Shown here: positions 1 through 7,676 of the stretch, one piece after another | Numbering within the stretch: the first letter of the stretch is position 1 | How the letters are laid out: the number at the start of each line of letters is the position of its first letter | Origin: Polyangiaceae bacterium | Lineage (GTDB): Bacteria > Myxococcota_A > Polyangia > Polyangiales > Polyangiaceae | DNA length: 32,699 bases | NCBI GenBank assembly: GCA_016933275.1 | Contig: JAFGBI010000186.1 | Coordinates: 1-32,699 of the forward strand | Reading direction: 5' to 3' | Made by a program: the position numbers and the translations under genes | The notes under the pieces: model-generated | Seen by the model: only the letters and a program-made list of their open reading frames with translations | Database searches by the model: none | What the model was told of the DNA's origin: nothing

Positions 1-87
1 ACCGCAGGACATCGACGCCGTGCAAGGAGCGGATGGCGTGCAGAGCCAATGGCTCGTAGGTCGATGCCAGATCGCTCGGCCTCTTGA

Positions 88-243
88 GACGAGAGCCGTC
101 GCGACCCGGCGCGCCAGACCACCTGGTCGAAGGTCGTCGACCGCATCAGGATGCTCCCCGACGCTGGCGTTGCCACCAACGTGCTCGCGATGGTCACCGA
201 CGCTTCTGCCCGCCGTGCTCGGGAAACCTATGGCCTTGGCAGC
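88..243 (+). pseudogene. C-terminal-like coding remnant, unidentified
   Basis: An in-frame stop lies at 85-87. After it, this frame reads like real protein (for example KVVDRIRMLPDAGVATN and DASARRARETYGL) with mostly G/C third positions. It has no start codon and no stop of its own, and it runs straight into the antisense of the neighbouring VWA gene. I read it as a truncated remnant of a plus-strand gene whose 5' part lies, in another frame, at or beyond the window edge. The family is not recognised. A frameshifted gene continuing to the left is the main alternative. Confidence 0.35.
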
Positions 244-1689
244 TCAGCGCGGCAGATCGTTCCGCTCGCAACCGAGCAGCACTTCTACTCGTGCCGTCGT
301 CAGCGCGGTGAGGATGTCGCAGGTCGCCGGGCACACCAGGATCCTCGTGGGATCGGCCGCGTTGTCATAGTACCAGGCCGGTCCAGGCGCGACCGGACAC
401 TCGTCGATCGTGGGAACGTAGACCATGGGGGTCGTCGCGTCCTCGAGCTGCACGTTGACGTTGACGAGGGTAGGGTCGAGGGTCTCTCCTGGTGGTGGCT
501 CCGGGATCGCCCATTCGCAGGGGAGGGTGATGATCTCAGTGGTGACGATCGTCTCCGTGAACGTCTCGACGACCGTGATGCTGTCGCGGATTGCGTTGAG
601 CGCGGCGAGGAAGCCTGCCGAGCCCGAGCTGGTGACATCGCAGGCCTCGTCGCCGGGCACATCCGGGGTGCAGTCCGAGCCACCAGCCACCGCGATCGCG
701 TTGAGCAGGGTGAACCCCTCCTCGGTGACGCCGGCCATGCCGATCGTGAAGGTCACCGCACCGCTCGCCAGCCCGGCCGCGGCGATCGGGGTCAGCACGC
801 TCGCGGAATCCGGATCGACGCAGCTCTGACCGAACGTCGTTCGGCCCGCCGTACCCCCCGTGCCCTCAGGTTCGACCTCGCAGATCGCGCTCAGGCCGCA
901 GGCATTGGGCTGCCCATCCGTGACGAACACCACGACGCATTGCTCGTCCGGGTGATCTGCTACGAATGTCGCGCAGTACTTGGTTGCGCCGGTCAGCGCC
1001 CCCACGGTCGGGGTGGAGCTGGCCCGCCGCGTACTCTCGAGGGAGCTCACGATCGCCTCCGCTTGGTCCGGGAGCCGGCCCATCTCGACGGCGGGGGTGG
1101 CATGTGCTTCGCCCGTGCACTCGTCGGGTGCCTGACCGGCCCCAACCGGGTGAAAGTACTGGATCGCGACGTCCATGCCCTCCGATGCGGGATCGTTGAC
1201 GAAGCTCGTGAGCGCAGATACCGCCTCTTGCCATTTCGAGCTGCCGGTATTCACGCCGGTTTCGTTCATGCTCATGGAGTTGTCGAGCATGATGTAGAGC
1301 GCGAAGGGCGCGGGGACCTGCGTCTCGATGGTGGTGACGATCTCCTCCTCGACCTCGATCGAGTCCGGCTCGAGCGCGAGTCCGGTGCAGGTCTCGACCT
1401 CGGTCAGCGTGGCGTCGCCGATGCTGAGGATCCCCCCTGTCGACTCGATGAGGACGGTGTTGCCCCCGGAGGGGGTGATGAACGCGCCGGTCCCTCCCGA
1501 ACTGCCGCCTCCTACCGTCGCCCCTCCACTGCCGGAGTTGGACCCGGTGGCGGAATTCGAGCCGGTGCCCTCGCCTGAGCCGTCGCGGGCGCCGGTTTCG
1601 ACCGTATCCCCGTCCTCTTCCTCGGTGGTGCACGCCACGGAGAGCACGAGAACGAACGTCGAGCATAGACGAACCAGAATGTGTTTCAT
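244..1689 (-). CDS. VWA-domain lipoprotein
   Basis: Predicted 481-aa exported lipoprotein. The start is the ATG at 1689 because a GGAGG ribosome site sits 9 nt upstream and the N-terminus is a signal peptide ending near Cys20 (LSVAC; the -3 residue is Ser, so the lipobox is imperfect). The longer open frame upstream has no coding character. Residues 35-70 are a Gly/Ser/Thr-rich linker of the kind common in myxobacterial surface lipoproteins. A von Willebrand factor A domain follows, with an intact MIDAS motif D136-N-S-M-S140 and a TDG at 257-259. Such domains bind a divalent metal and usually a protein ligand. Paired Cys residues through the domain suit an extracytoplasmic location. It appears monocistronic, and the ligand cannot be told from sequence. 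Confidence 0.88.
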   Translation of the reverse strand: MKHILVRLCSTFVLVLSVACTTEEEDGDTVETGARDGSGEGTGSNSATGSNSGSGGATVGGGSSGGTGAFITPSGGNTVLIESTGGILSIGDATLTEVETCTGLALEPDSIEVEEEIVTTIETQVPAPFALYIMLDNSMSMNETGVNTGSSKWQEAVSALTSFVNDPASEGMDVAIQYFHPVGAGQAPDECTGEAHATPAVEMGRLPDQAEAIVSSLESTRRASSTPTVGALTGATKYCATFVADHPDEQCVVVFVTDGQPNACGLSAICEVEPEGTGGTAGRTTFGQSCVDPDSASVLTPIAAAGLASGAVTFTIGMAGVTEEGFTLLNAIAVAGGSDCTPDVPGDEACDVTSSGSAGFLAALNAIRDSITVVETFTETIVTTEIITLPCEWAIPEPPPGETLDPTLVNVNVQLEDATTPMVYVPTIDECPVAPGPAWYYDNAADPTRILVCPATCDILTALTTARVEVLLGCERNDLPR

Positions 1690-1904
1690 GGGTCCTGGCC
1701 TCCAGTGGTGCGGATGACCTAGTCGCGAAGCAGCGTCACCGCGAGTTGGGTCTTTCTGCCCTTTTCTCGTCACGTGCCGAAGATTCCATTCTAAGGTGGA
1801 GGCCCCGGTAGGCCTATCGCTCGAACAAGGTCCAACCCGGTCGGCTGGAACTGGGAGGGGTGGGGTGTTCTCGAGGCGGACGACGCGTCGGTTCCCTTTC
1901 GGCG

Positions 1905-2360
1905 TCACTCGCCCAGCTCGCACCGGGCGAGATCGATGGCGTCCGCCATTGCGCCTGCGCGGGAGATCCCAAGGTGGCGGCCGCTTCCACCGACGCAGGC
2001 GGCGCGGAGCGGCCTCGGATTCTGTGGGTCGGCCCCGGCGTCTTCGGCATCGGAATGGCCGGGGTCGCGGAGCCGGTGGTCGTCCGTCGGCCGACCCAGG
2101 TGGTGATCGGCGTCGTCGCAGCTCGAGCCGCCGAAAGGGAGGCTGGAGGTGCCGAACACAAGGAGAAGCTTGGCGTGGGCGGCGTCCACGAGCTTCTCGT
2201 AGATCGAGATGCTGCCGCAAGCAACGGATGTGCCAAGCCATTCGAGAACGCTGCCCTCTCGAGGAAGCGAACCGTCGCAAGGTCTCGTTGGCAGCCCTTG
2301 TCGGCACCACCGGCTCTCACGCCGGTTCTCGTGCCGCTCGCTCCTGCGCTGCCGGTTGCG
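1905..2360 (-). pseudogene. Decayed coding remnant, unidentified
   Basis: The minus frame ending at a TGA at 1905 reads like protein in its middle (WLGTSVACGSISIYEKLVDA, then HAKLLLVFGTSSLPFGGSSC). Between about 2100 and 2220 its third positions are close to 90% G/C while its second positions are the poorest, the usual signature of a coding frame in this genome. Bias fades on both sides, and no start codon with a ribosome site is visible. Farther upstream a different minus frame carries Gly/Ser/Thr-rich sequence like a lipoprotein linker, so this may be a frameshifted lipoprotein gene. The family is not recognised. Confidence 0.35.
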
Positions 2361-2766
2361 CCGCTCGCCGTTCGCGTCCTTCTGGCTTGCGTGCGGCCTG
2401 CTGTCGATGATGCCCAGCCCGCGCTGCCCGTGGGCGAGCCGCCCCCGGTCGGATGGGGGGGGGCAATCGGGTCCCCCGTCGGGTAGACAACCGCGCTATC
2501 GGGGGCACCTCCCGACGGAGCCGCGCTTCCCATTCCATCGCTCGCTTCGGCGAGCGATGCCGGCGCGAGAGCGCGAGGAGACCTCTCGACGGAGGAGGTG
2601 GTTGGTCGCACGAATCGGTCCGTCTTCCCTGGAAATGAGAGAGGAGGTCGTGGATGAGCGAACCGCGGAGGCCGTCGCTGGCGCCGAAGCTCACGAAGGT
2701 AGCAGCTCATGCTGTCGAGTTTCACCCTTCGCTGCTGTCATAAATGACGGGACGGGACCACAATGA

Positions 2767-2958
2767 TCACATCTTCGTCCCAGATTCGGAGGACCATTCG
2801 CCCACCCTCGGGTCATCTACCCCGCCCCTCTGGAAAAGGAGACTGTCATCGTCACCGTCAGTCATTGCGTCGTCTGGGGGGCGAATTCGAGCTCCGTCTG
2901 GCCGTACACCAAATCGGTTCTGGAACGAGGTCGTCGCCTCGGTGTGCCGCCGTGGTGA
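2767..2958 (+). pseudogene. C-terminal gene fragment, unidentified
   Basis: A plus-strand reading frame begins right after a stop at 2764-2766 and ends at a TGA at 2956-2958. It has no usable start. The translation is protein-like throughout (PFAHPRVIYPAPLEKETVIV, then TVSHCVVWGANSSSVWPY), ending KSVLERGRRLGVPPW. Third positions are mostly G/C. This fits the surviving 3' end of a gene whose 5' part has been lost. I do not recognise the family. Confidence 0.45.
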
Positions 2959-3081
2959 TGCTTTCGGCAGCGGACCCTGGGGAGGGCGCGAGAGTGAGCC
3001 GGCCCGTTCGCCGGCCCCGATGCCAGGGGTGAGGATTTCCACGCTGCCTTCCTGAATGTTGTCAGCCTACTGATCCGTCCA

Positions 3082-3240
3082 GAGCACCGCTCAGGATGCC
3101 AACCGCAACGGCAGCGCTGGAAACGCGTTCGTGCGAGGCGAGGACGCGTTTCCAGCGCTGCCTCTGGAGAGGTCTGCTGCCGGCTCGGTGCTCTAGGTCA
3201 TTGATTTGACGCAGCAATCAACCTGATTGCTGTTCTGGGG
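3082..3240 (+). repeat. R2 inverted-repeat element, copy 1
   Basis: This copy contains a perfect 18-bp stem (3110-3127 with 3145-3162) around a 17-nt loop, and a second perfect 9-bp hairpin CAGCAATCA-ACC-TGATTGCTG at 3212-3232. A second copy lies in opposite orientation at 20363-20551. Shared stretches include the block around CTCTGGAGAGGTCTGCT and TTGATTTGACGCAGCA. There is no coding capacity. A non-autonomous mobile element (MITE- or REP-like) or a structured RNA are both possible. Confidence 0.7.
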
Positions 3241-3348
3241 AGTGTCTTCAATCCGAGCCCGAGCCCGCTGGCACGATCCGTTGGCGGGAGCTCGAGACGG
3301 AGCCTGTTCCTCCGCGGGCACCTGCCGCAATCGGAAAGGACGCGGCAC

Positions 3349-3600
3349 CATCAACAGACCCGGCTCGGAGCCGCATCGCGGAGAGCACCGCTCCCAGTGG
3401 CCCCTGGCAACCACTGGCAGCAGTGCTTGCCACGCCAGCCCCCTGCCCGACATCGGACGCGCACCCCGCTCCCGGTCCTGGCAACCACTGGCGGCAGTGC
3501 TTGTCACGCCAGCCCCCTCCCGGTCCCCAAACCCTCGGCTCGCGCAGTGAGCCGCCGACCAAGATTGGGGCTGCCGCTTGCGGCTGAGCGGAGGCAGAAG
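3349..3600 (+). repeat. R3 hairpin-bearing dispersed repeat, copy 1
   Basis: This segment is homologous to 19168-19395: both share GACCCGGCTCGG near the start, ACCGCTCCC, a CCTGGCAACCA block and an AGCCGCCGA block near the end. It carries two local hairpins, GGCAACCACTGGCAGCAG at 3406 (closing by 3431) and a near copy at 3480-3505. Each pairs CACTG with CAGTG and GGCAA with TTGCC or TTGTC. The element ends 4 nt before the expansin-like gene's stop, in antisense orientation to that gene. Confidence 0.65.
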
Positions 3601-3603
3601 GCC

Positions 3604-4875
3604 CTATTCGTAGCGGACCTCGTCGACCAGAAGGTCCATCGTCTCGCCATGGTTGCTTACCGTCACGGCGTTGAGCGCGTCCAGCGCCGGGCAGCTCGTC
3701 GCGACGTCGATCACGACCGTCGTCCATTCGTTTCCGACTTCGACCAGCGTGGCCTCGCACTCCTCGCCGTCGTTGCTCGGGGCGACACCGAGCTCTCCGC
3801 CGCCCGAACGGGCGCGGAGCGAGAGCGAGAGGCGCGAGAAGGTCGTGGTGGGGAATGCCTGGCGGTAGTAGAGGTGAAACCCGTTCCATTGGGCGAGATC
3901 GCTGATGAGCACGCAGGACGCGCTGTCGTTGGCGCAGCCGTCGGTGGTCTCCGACGCCGTCGCGCCGCCCCAGGGATTCGGTGCCCAGCGCACCTGGTCG
4001 ATCCCACCCCACCCCTCGTCATATACGTTCCCAGGCGGTACGAACACGCAGGCGTCTCCGTCGGCGATTGACTCCGCGAAGTTCGCTCCCGTGTCGAAGA
4101 CCGATCCGATCGCGGTGTCCTGAGTCAAGACCTCTGAGCCCTGGGCGGTTTCCCCTGCGCCACTGCTGAAGCGAAACACCCCGCCCGGACCACCGTCGGC
4201 GAAGGTCGTGTTGTCGTCCAGGACGTGCCACGCACCCCCACTGCGCTGGACCGATCGCCAATTCTCGCTGTCCACGGCGCGGTACTCTGCGGTGCGGATT
4301 GGGAAGCGATGGTTGACGAACGCGAAGCGGAGGTATCCCCACTCGTTGCGGTCGAGGATCTCGGCGTGGATATTGCCCGTGACCGGGCAGGGGACGCGGC
4401 GGACGCTGGCGGCGTCGAGCCCACCGCCCCCGAGCGCCTCGGCTGCCTCGGGCGAAAGATCGAAATGGAAGGCACCGCCTGCGCAGAGTGGGTTCCCCTC
4501 GATGGGACAGAGGTCGTAGACCATGACGATCTCGGTGCCGCTGACGGTGTCGACCTCCCAGCACTCACCGCAGGCCTCACCGGGTTCGCCCTCGTAGGAG
4601 CTCCCGTCATACGGCTCCGCGATCGCCGTCGTGAGTCCGGCTCGCACGAATTCGGGCAGCACCGCGCTCGTGCGACGAAACTCGCACCAGCCGCTGTCTG
4701 CCGACCAGTACTGCGTGAGCCGCACGCTGCCGCAGTCGCTCGCCACCCCTGGTACGGGCTCGTCCGGGATCTGGATTTCGTTGCCGGACGGGTTCCCCTC
4801 GTCGTCCCGTCCGCACCCGTTCGCGCCAGTCACGACCAACAGTCCCAACCGCGCGACCTGTCCAATACGCGTCAT
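3604..4875 (-). CDS. Expansin-like (EXLX) secreted lipoprotein
   Basis: 423 aa. The N-terminal signal sequence ends at a possible lipidation Cys21 (GANGC). Residues ~45-165 form an expansin domain 1 (double-psi beta barrel): the CGECW motif lies at 102-106 and the HFD motif at 137-139, whose Asp matches the essential Asp of bacterial expansin EXLX1. The joint VPCPVTGNI leads into domain 2 (~170-250), a CBM63-like module with the typical WGYLRFAFVNHRFPI strand. Unlike the usual two-domain bacterial expansins, a further ~170-aa beta-rich C-terminal domain follows, resembling a carbohydrate-binding sandwich. Expansins loosen cellulose or wall polymers without hydrolysis. The ATG at 4875 has AGGA 7 nt upstream. 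It may act on plant or fungal polymers or on peptidoglycan. Confidence 0.88.
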   Translation of the reverse strand: MTRIGQVARLGLLVVTGANGCGRDDEGNPSGNEIQIPDEPVPGVASDCGSVRLTQYWSADSGWCEFRRTSAVLPEFVRAGLTTAIAEPYDGSSYEGEPGEACGECWEVDTVSGTEIVMVYDLCPIEGNPLCAGGAFHFDLSPEAAEALGGGGLDAASVRRVPCPVTGNIHAEILDRNEWGYLRFAFVNHRFPIRTAEYRAVDSENWRSVQRSGGAWHVLDDNTTFADGGPGGVFRFSSGAGETAQGSEVLTQDTAIGSVFDTGANFAESIADGDACVFVPPGNVYDEGWGGIDQVRWAPNPWGGATASETTDGCANDSASCVLISDLAQWNGFHLYYRQAFPTTTFSRLSLSLRARSGGGELGVAPSNDGEECEATLVEVGNEWTTVVIDVATSCPALDALNAVTVSNHGETMDLLVDEVRYE

Positions 4876-5176
4876 GCCGTGATCCTACCGCTGAACGCGC
4901 CCGCGCGGGACTCCGGATGCCGTCTTCGGTGGACAATGACAGTCAGCGCACCTCTCGGGGCGCTGGATACCCAATGCCCGACCTTGATCGCTCGCCCGTC
5001 TTCGTTCAGCATCCACCATCGAGATGACCTCCCGCGACCGCAGGATCGGGCTCGCCAGGCTCGGTTCTGCCTTCGCGCGAAGACTCCAGTGACGCCGACC
5101 GGGTCGCTGTGTCCTGCCCGTACCTGTGTGATCCCTCGCCTCCCTCGAGGACGGGAGCTTTGCCGTTGGATTGAGC

Positions 5177-6367
5177 ATGGAGAGACGCACGAGAAGGCCG
5201 GAGTCGTTGGGTTGGCTGCTGTTCGCGATGATGCTGTGCGGCTGTGGCGCTGATGGTCCCGCTGATCCCGGCGTCGCCGCCGGGGGGACCGCCGCCCAGG
5301 GCTCTGGAGGTGACACGGGAGCGGGTCCCGCCAGCGGCGGATCGGGAACAGGCGGTTCGGTAGCCACCGGGTCGACCGCGTCGACCGGGGGATCCGCGCC
5401 GAGCGGCGGGGCGAGCGGTGGCGCCGTCTTCGGCACGGGGGGGACGGGCGCCAACACGGGCGGGGTGAGCACGCCCACCGGTGGAGGAGGCGCGGGTGGG
5501 GTGAGCACGCCCACCGGTGGAGTGGGCACGGGCGGGGTGAGTACGCCGACCGGTGGAGCGGGCACGGGCGGGGTGAGCACGCCGACTGGCGGAGAGGGCA
5601 CGGGCGGAGCGGCCATCCCCACCGGCGGTCTCGGTACGGGTGGCGTGGCCACCGGTGGGGTTCCGGGGTCGACGGGCGGCACCGTCACCGATCCCCAGGG
5701 GATGACCCTCTACTACGTGCGGCACGCGCAGACGGTGGCCAACGCTCAGGACAACCACGAGCCGACCCTGGAGGACGCGGACACGTTGACGGAGCTCGGC
5801 ATGCGACAGGTGGACGACCTTACCGCCTACCTCACGGGGAGCGGTATCTCGTTCGATGCCGTGCTGGTGAGCCCCGCGCTGCGCTCCCAACGGACGATCG
5901 AGCCCTACCTGGTTGCGTCCGGACTCACTGGAGTCGTGTGGCCCGAGCTCTGGGAGTGTTGCGGCAGCGAGCCAAACGGGGACCCCCTGCCCACGGAGCC
6001 GGTCCGCTACGACTTCTTCAAGGTCTCGGTCGAAGCCCAGAACATGGCACTTCGCGAGGGCGACCCTGGGACCTTCTGGCAAGTGGACACCTATGAACAA
6101 GGTCTTTTCATGGTCATGCAGGCGCGAGACGCGCTCCTCCGCGGCTTCGGGCAGTCGGGCAAGACCGTGCTCATCTCGGGCCACGCCATCTCTGGCGGGA
6201 TCATGATCGGGCTGCTGCGGGGGATGGACTTGTCGGGTGGCCTCGAGCAGACGGGTCCGAACGCGGTCTACATGCTGAACACGGGCATCCAGCTGCTCAT
6301 TCAGGATCCGACCACGGGCGTGTTCGAGCTCGAGGACTCCAACATCAACGATCCTGTGTGGGAGTAG
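5177..6367 (+). CDS. TGG-repeat lipoprotein with histidine phosphatase domain
   Basis: 396 aa from the ATG at 5177; an in-frame TTG at 5171 is an alternative start. The signal peptide ends in a lipobox LCGC. A Gly/Thr-rich stalk (~30-170) includes 12-residue STPTGG-type repeats. The C-terminal domain (~180-390) belongs to the histidine phosphatase / phosphoglycerate mutase-like clan. It has VRHAQT, with the phospho-accepting His and Ala in place of the usual Gly of RHG, then LTELGMRQ, VSPALRSQRT and the second catalytic His in SGHAISGG. All core residues except that Gly are present, so a phosphatase on the cell surface is likely. The substrate is unknown. Confidence 0.85.
   Translation: MERRTRRPESLGWLLFAMMLCGCGADGPADPGVAAGGTAAQGSGGDTGAGPASGGSGTGGSVATGSTASTGGSAPSGGASGGAVFGTGGTGANTGGVSTPTGGGGAGGVSTPTGGVGTGGVSTPTGGAGTGGVSTPTGGEGTGGAAIPTGGLGTGGVATGGVPGSTGGTVTDPQGMTLYYVRHAQTVANAQDNHEPTLEDADTLTELGMRQVDDLTAYLTGSGISFDAVLVSPALRSQRTIEPYLVASGLTGVVWPELWECCGSEPNGDPLPTEPVRYDFFKVSVEAQNMALREGDPGTFWQVDTYEQGLFMVMQARDALLRGFGQSGKTVLISGHAISGGIMIGLLRGMDLSGGLEQTGPNAVYMLNTGIQLLIQDPTTGVFELEDSNINDPVWE
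5465..5644 (+). repeat. 36-bp tandem repeat coding the TGG stalk
   Basis: Five units of 36 bp start at 5465, 5501, 5537, 5573 and 5609, the last diverged. They encode repeats of the form STPTGG-x-GTGGV in the stalk of the histidine-phosphatase lipoprotein. The near identity of the units at the DNA level suggests recent expansion by slippage, so stalk length probably varies between strains. Confidence 0.85.
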
Positions 6368-6633
6368 GGGCGAGCCACCCGGCGGTGAAGGCCCGAACCC
6401 CACAGCGTGGTCCCATCACCGCGAGCCGTGCCAGCTCGCGCGCCGGTCGACCCGCTTCGCTGCCGAGTGCCGAGGCAGCCCTCGCGCCGCGCCTTCAGCT
6501 CCTCGATGGTGGAGCGAGCTTCCGGGTCGCCGCCACGTTGCGCTTCCCGCCGCCGGCGGGCTGATCCGGCGTCCCGGGTGATTTCGTCGGAGCACGCTGG
6601 AACTCGCTACGGCTTCTGGTGTCAACACCGAGC

Positions 6634-7143
6634 ATGAGCGATTGCGTCATCCTCACTCGGTTCTGGGACGAATACCCGCTCGAGACCATCGTGGCGGAGG
6701 TCGAGGAACGGTTCACGCTCGGACCCTTTCGCGCCGAAGCCAGGCCCAAGGGTGATGCTGAGACCGAGCCTGTGCTGCTCCATTTCGCCGGAGATGGGCA
6801 GCGCGCCTTGCTGGCGATCCCACCAGGGGGGTCCTCGTCGGTGACGCGGGGTTCGGTAGCCTACCGGGTAGAGCGCACGAGGATGGCGTCGCGCGCGAAG
6901 CGACGGCTCCGGCCGGACCTCGGGATCGTGCTTGGATTGGGCTTCGCGGTCACCGTCGTGGCATCGGTCCTCTACGGGGCATCCATGTGCCCGCCCGAGC
7001 TTCATGAGCTGAGCGAGGAGATCACCCCCGCGCGCGTCCCGGCCATCGATCCGGTCAAGGCAGTACCTGGGAGGATCGACGTGGAGCTGCGCGCTCCGTT
7101 CGGCACGACCCCGCGGTTGTCGTTTGGCGCGAGCGATTCCTGA
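6634..7143 (+). CDS. Hypothetical single-pass membrane protein
   Basis: 169 aa from the ATG at 6634; a GTG at 6619 is also in frame and neither has a clear ribosome site. GC3 is high in the three stretches I checked (16-18 of 20 codons), which supports a real gene. A cytoplasmic N-terminal part (MSDCVILTRFWDEYPLETI...) of ~85 residues is followed by basic residues (RAKRRLR) and one membrane segment, LGIVLGLGFAVTVVASVLYG. About 55 residues follow on the other side. I recognise no family. The minus-strand open frame over the same DNA mirrors its third positions and is taken as a shadow. Confidence 0.55.
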   Translation: MSDCVILTRFWDEYPLETIVAEVEERFTLGPFRAEARPKGDAETEPVLLHFAGDGQRALLAIPPGGSSSVTRGSVAYRVERTRMASRAKRRLRPDLGIVLGLGFAVTVVASVLYGASMCPPELHELSEEITPARVPAIDPVKAVPGRIDVELRAPFGTTPRLSFGASDS

Positions 7144-7195
7144 GCGAGGGGAGGTCCTCTCTCCGTCTCGGGGAGCGGGCCGCGCTCGAGCTCCG

Positions 7196-7410
7196 CCAGG
7201 TTCCACGGAGCTGGATGAGGGTCTTGGGCGCAGTGAACGTGACGTTGGTGTGGGGGTTCGCGAAGGGCTTCGCGGGCGTCCAGAGGGGGTGGTCTGCGCC
7301 CTGCCCGACCGCCTCGCGCGGTCCCGTCTCGTCGAGACCGTAGGACGCCGCGATGGCGGGGGATGGATCCGTTTGCCGAGCCGGCTGCAACGGACGAACT
7401 CGTCCACCAT
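7196..7410 (-). pseudogene. Frameshifted coding remnant, unidentified
   Basis: In one minus frame an ATG at 7410 opens MVDEFVRCSRLGKRIHP. In a second frame the text continues as PAIAASYGLDETGPREAVGQ, then GADHPLWTPAKPFANPHTNV and TFTAPKTLIQLRGTW, with GC3 near 90%. A single frameshift near 7355 would join the two. Beyond 7196 the frame degenerates into Ser/Arg-rich shadow sequence. I read this as a small decayed gene or the start of one. The family is not recognised. Apart from a hairpin at 7537-7555, I see nothing else in the gap from 7144 to 7676. Confidence 0.4.
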
Positions 7411-7536
7411 CGGTGGTCCGCTCGGTGGGCGAAGCGTCCGAGCCAGCAGGAGCTCGAAGGGACACCGTTCGGTACTCTCCCCAGCGGGTCGAGGGCAGGG
7501 GCCCGACTCTCTCCTGCGCCGAGGAGCGGCGCCGAA

Positions 7537-7555
7537 CCCCGGCGCATTGCCGGGG
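7537..7555 (-). terminator. Hairpin downstream of GH43 lipoprotein gene
   Basis: A perfect 7-bp GC stem CCCCGGC/GCCGGGG closes a 5-nt loop 122 nt past the stop of the minus-strand GH43 gene. No T-tract follows, so an intrinsic terminator is only possible. Confidence 0.25.
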
Positions 7556-7676
7556 CCGGCGCCTCGGCGGCGAGGCCAGAACTCGGCATGCTGGTCGGGA
7601 CGATCCGCGGGTCTCCACCGGTCATTCCGCTTCCCGGCTCCGGCCCCGGTGGGCACACGACCTCGGGCGGAGCCTG

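Larger units (their letters stand above)
1690..3603. other. Gene-poor region with remnants and repeats
   Basis: This 1.9-kb gap between the VWA and expansin-like genes has long open frames on both strands, but none spans it with consistent codon bias. What can be supported is a minus-strand coding remnant at 1905-2360, a plus-strand remnant at 2767-2958, an R2 inverted-repeat element at 3082-3240 and an R3 hairpin element at 3349-3600. The remainder shows no feature I can identify. Confidence 0.6.

Noticed and set aside
1860..2486. 208-aa plus-strand open frame over the 1.9-2.5 kb gap
   Set aside because: Codon bias in the 2101-2220 stretch favours the minus frame ending at 1905; the plus frame looks like its shadow.
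6622..7656. 344-aa minus-strand frame across 6.6-7.7 kb
   Set aside because: Low-complexity Pro/Arg/Ser text; real coding signal is on the plus strand (6634-7143) and in a different minus frame near 7200-7340.
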